64,000 bases of DNA from Loripinus fragilis (Eukaryota > Mollusca > Bivalvia > Lucinida > Lucinidae): positions 139,683,549 to 139,747,548 of the forward strand of contig OZ026515.1 of assembly GCA_964019695.1 (NCBI GenBank), read 5' to 3'. The notes under the pieces were generated by a model, which saw nothing but the letters and a program-made list of their open reading frames with translations, was not told where the DNA came from and searched no databases. A program made the position numbers and the translations under genes. Positions 61,141 to 64,000 of the stretch are shown one piece after another (position 1 is the stretch's first letter; each line of letters starts with the position of its first letter).

Positions 61141-61964
61141 AAATAGTCCTCTCATAACAAAACAGTAATACATCGGCAATCAGGGGAGCACAATTAGTGT
61201 TCATGGGAATCCCACCTACTTGTCTATACAACTTAGTGCCAAATCAAATAAAAATGTTGTCCAACAAAAAGGTCAGCACATCGCATATATTTTGACAAGG
61301 TCATGCATCGTACTTTTTAGGTTTTTACGAAGTAAAAAATGCGTTTCTGTTGTTACATGCAACGTAAGAAGGGCATTCTGGAATGAAGGTTTTTTCAGTA
61401 AGATCAAAAGGTTTATGAGGTAAAGAGGTGTAAAGAGTAGAAACATCATAAGTAGACAAACTGGTCGCATAGAAATCTCGAGCTTTAAGTTTATCTAAAA
61501 TTTCACCTGAATTTTTAATAGACCAGAATAAATATTTACCGGATTTCGCATATACCTTATTACAGTACTTGATAATATTTTTAACGGCTGTAGGACAAGA
61601 GGTTAAGGATTTAGAAAGTTCTGTTGTCGTACAAGAACTAGAATTAGCAATAAATCTTGCTTTATTAGATTTTTATGGAGTTTAGGTAGGAGTATATACA
61701 ACGTTGGAACTGTGTCTTGGTTTTCTATAGCTTGACACCAAAGTCATGAATTTACACTTTGGACTCTCATCACTCCATGGATAGGGAGTATTTATTATAT
61801 TATTCTACAGTGTGTGTTTGTGGTATTTTCTGATCATACTCGCTTACTTTTTTATTTATTTTTATGTTATATAACATTTTTATTCTATCTAAGGTGCAAA
61901 TATTGGGTCATATACAGATCATTCCTGCTGGATTGTCAAATGAATCTGAATTTCTTTTACCAGG

Positions 61965-62075
61965 CCTCTAGTTAAGAATGTGCTATCAAAAAAATATTTT
62001 TCTTATTTCTCAACCAAACATAAGTTGTGGGTATCCAAAAGAACATTCTTATTGAGACCCCAAAACATATGTTGA
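61965..62075. repeat. hairpin-repeat relic (family of 6.06 kb)
   Basis: GGCCTCTAGTTAAGAATG, TTATTTCTCAACCAAACATA and GGGTATCCAAAAGAACATTC match the 6.06-6.185 kb copy inverted; the hairpin core has decayed. Confidence 0.6.
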
Positions 62076-62144
62076 AACTGATGGGTAAGATAATAATCAC
62101 AAATTTACACAGACAACAATTCTGTTTATCTCCTATGTTTACAG

Positions 62145-62273
62145 GTATCTAGAAAGTATACAAACTATATGCCATAACCAGATCCACTTTGGTAAACATG
62201 AAGATGGTGGCTACGACCTCTGTTTGGATAAAGATGTAGTTCCAAAGAAACCTTGCATCATGTATTCATTTGG
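62145..62273 (+). CDS. METTL24-like protein, coding exon 4 (residues 106-147 plus split codons)
   Basis: 129 nt between acceptor TATGTTTACAG and donor GTAAGC. Reads YLESIQTICHNQIHFGKHED, then GGYDLCLDKDVVPKKPCIMY and SF. The DGGYDLCLD block followed by a proline and a cysteine before the first strand (CIMYSFG) is the signature of METTL24-like methyltransferase domains (Methyltransf_22-type), where (I/V)YSFG leads into the SAM-binding motif I region. Starts with the last base of an arginine codon and ends two bases into a glycine codon. Confidence 0.9.
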
Positions 62274-63496
62274 GTAAGCTTTATGTTAGTCCATTACTCT
62301 CTGATAATCGGGGCTATGCTGGATTCAGATATCAATAGTCCCCAAATCATGAAGCGGCACCCAATATTACATGTGTTAATGTGCTCATTTAAAGTCTCTC
62401 TAAATTTAATTTGGTGCTTATTACTTCAAATTCAATGTTTTTTTTAAGAATTATTAATTTATTCATTAATTAATTGATTTTTCAAGGGATTAAATGATAC
62501 CAGCTACAAGTTATAGTATGTTTTACTTTGTTTTAGTTCTTAATTATTTGGTTTTACATAAGCTCTGTTACATGGACTTAGACATAATTTTGTCCTTGCA
62601 CGTTTGGCATATGAAACTTGTGTCACGAAATATTTAAACTTATTATACAATTATTGACTTATATTGAGGTGGACACGGAGTGTTATCGAACAGTAAACGT
62701 CATATTAACCGACGCAGAGTGGAGGTCAATATGATTAAGTTTACTGTTCAATAACACTCCATGTCTACCGAAACATAAGTCAACAATTGTTTTATTATAA
62801 AATAAATGTACGTTATGCATTTCCTGTCATTTTACACCGTTAAAACCATTGACGTTACGGATGGACCATGCGAAAAAAACTTGATGTTCTGACGTCACTT
62901 CTCGTAAGCCTTGCAATATTACCACGTGCCGTGTGGTTTGCAACGTCACGTCCGGAAAACCATGCAATTTTAGTTTTATTGACTCAAGTGGATATGCATC
63001 TTGGCCAATCAGAAGATGTTTATTTATAGATTATATAATAAAATGTTTTATGAATCAAAATGAAACGATTCACCATTCTGCTTTAAAGGTCTCCTAGTCA
63101 TACCCGTTTTTTGCAAGGCATGCGTGTTGTCTGGATTGGACGAGGCATTATGAAGTTATGTATGTTTGTACTTAGACAACACGTATTTGGTGCTGTTGAA
63201 AGGGTTCTTGTCTTTCTTTATTGATTATTGTAGTACTAGTTATTCATTTTATTTTCGCTGTATCCATTTTTAATTCAAATACTATCCTTATACAAAATCT
63301 TAATTATTTTATGATATTTATATTAAAGTAATTTCAGTTTCTAAATACTGTCATTGTGAATGGAAAAGGTCTGTACCTTTTACAACAGTTACCTTTTGGT
63401 GCCTTTAGTTCATTGAATTAATATCACCATTTGCTGATAACACCTTAGATAAAAGCGAAGACATTATGTGTTTGTACTATTTTGTCCATATTCCAG
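62274..63496 (+). other. METTL24-like intron 4
   Basis: Contains a palindromic MITE-like element (about 62650-63050) and A+T-rich sequence; no exon between exons 4 and 5 is needed because the split glycine codon matches. Confidence 0.6.
62650..63050. mobile_element. palindromic MITE-like element
   Basis: Arms about 62653-62710 and 62728-62790: GACTTATATTGAGGTGGACA / TGTCTACCGAAACATAAGTC and GAACAGTAAACGTCATATT / AATATGATTAAGTTTACTGTTC. Beyond them TTTTATTATA recurs inverted near 63035. The layout resembles the 2.2-2.94 kb element. Confidence 0.65.
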
Positions 63497-63571
63497 GGTG
63501 CGGGATGATTTTTCATTTGACGAAGACGTATCTGAAGCATTCAGTTGCGAGGTTCACAGCTTTGATCCTGC
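63497..63571 (+). CDS. METTL24-like protein, coding exon 5 (residues 149-172 plus split codons)
   Basis: 75 nt between acceptor ATATTCCAG and donor GTAAGT. Reads VRDDFSFDEDVSEAF then SCEVHSFDP, ending two bases into the next codon. With exon 4 this gives YSFG-VRDDFSFDEDVSE...CEVHSFDP, the classic METTL24-like arrangement: a glycine loop, an acidic D-FSFD-E helix start, and CEVHSFDPS, whose acidic residue after the second strand would contact SAM. The final ~half of the domain lies beyond the right edge. Substrate unknown for the family. Confidence 0.92.
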
Positions 63572-63831
63572 GTAAGTTGATTCACAATTGTTCAACCTCT
63601 TAATATAAACAGCAGAAATTTGATCTAGATATGTACTGTATTACCCACATAACCAAGATGGCCTCCATGCCCATATAAGGTAAAAGCAATTAAAGATTTT
63701 CTTCGAGCATTGGTATGTAGCATTGGGGATATAGGGCCTACCAAAGTAAGAAAGTTTGTTCAAAATAATGATCCTAGGTTGACCTTAACCTACACCTGAT
63801 GCAATTTAATGAGGGTAATGAAAAGTTGTGG

Positions 63832-63880
63832 TTTTTGCTTGTATCGATTCCTGATCTTTGCACCCTTATTTACTTTAAAA
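63832..63880 (+). mobile_element. very short 3'-end stub of the Penelope-like RT family
   Basis: GTATCGATTCCTGATCTTTG then CACCCTTATTTACTTT is the last ~45 bp of the family terminus, followed by an A-run. It shows that extreme 5' truncation occurs. Confidence 0.75.
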
Positions 63881-64000
63881 AAACTGTTGAAGCGAAGGTA
63901 ATAATACTTACAAGACATGTTTAGATGAATGGGACAATGACTATAAGTAAGTCCCAAAGGTGAAGGTTGACCTCTGGCTTTTCAGTGAAGGTCGCTCATA

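Larger units (their letters stand above)
58665..61790 (-). mobile_element. Penelope-like RT element with two nested copies of its own family
   Basis: Minus-strand order of the outer copy: QAIENQDTVPTLYI then LPKLHK (about 61740-61690), RFIANSSSCTTTELSKS, YLFWSIKNSGEILDKLKAR, STYDVSTLYTSLPHKPF (about 61470), YRQVGGIPMNTNCAPLIADV (RT motif B region, about 61220-61170) to CYER at 61141; interruption; SLSDDKQADIMDAFN then RYLDDILN (RT catalytic motif, about 60290-60215), FDFEIVNFPFLDGDVPRSTS, down to LISKFQIGL at 59812; interruption; SLLRQGLSEPEFYDDLVYKL (59410 on) to about 59170, then the 3' UTR and terminal segment to 58665. LPKLHK-type and YLDD motifs favour Penelope-like elements; that class is tentative. 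Frameshifts and stops make it inactive. Confidence 0.85.

Overview
This window is animal nuclear DNA: A+T-rich, short coding exons with GT/AG splice sites, very long introns, and a dense mix of transposable-element debris. The repeat types (tRNA-headed SINEs, many palindromic MITEs, CR1/Jockey-type LINEs, a Gypsy element, long tetranucleotide microsatellites) and the protein sequences fit a lophotrochozoan, most likely a bivalve mollusc. That placement is inference; no rRNA or mitochondrial marker is present.

Two host genes can be read, both cut by a window edge. (1) On the minus strand, about 1.9-7.36 kb, lie the first four coding exons of alpha-catenin (198 codons, all junction phases compatible). 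They carry the N-terminal vinculin-like domain with the beta-catenin-binding region. The rest lies beyond the left edge. (2) On the plus strand, 50.4-63.6 kb, lie five coding exons (172 complete codons, phases compatible) of a METTL24-like type II membrane protein with a methyltransferase-like domain. It continues past the right edge. No other host gene could be supported between about 7.4 and 50.3 kb.

Region by region. 1-7.4 kb: alpha-catenin with MITEs and SINE relics in its introns; one TTAA-flanked MITE lies 11 bp inside an intron from a splice donor. 7.4-11.3 kb: no gene, ending in a ~190 bp (CT)n tract. 11.3-18.05 kb: a ~6.75 kb foldback-like element whose long inverted arms are built of ~550 bp tandem units. 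18.2-19.3 kb: a compound TCTG/TCTA microsatellite embedded in a LINE fragment. 19.7-21.6 kb: a SINE and a rearranged Gypsy element (RT fragment, 152 bp repeat, gag, protease, the same 152 bp repeat). 22-27.5 kb: palindromic MITEs. 27.5-31.2 kb: two LINE fragments, one holding a SINE with a perfect 10 bp target-site duplication. 31.2-38.2 kb: hAT-like and GGATCC-ended MITEs, a SINE and a ~510 bp near-perfect palindrome. 39-43.8 kb: a LINE 3' end, a ~188 bp satellite array, a GTGAAGAATTGG minisatellite and a decayed repeat-associated ORF. 46-50 kb: a palindrome relic, a 1.3 kb TIR element and more satellite. 50.5-54.9 kb: a second foldback-like element filling intron 1 of the METTL24-like gene and carrying decayed coding sequence. 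58.7-61.8 kb: a Penelope-like RT element into which two 5'-truncated copies of its own family have inserted.

All calls come from reading the sequence and from memory of the families; no database search was made. Repeat boundaries are good to about 5-30 bp unless a target-site duplication fixes them.
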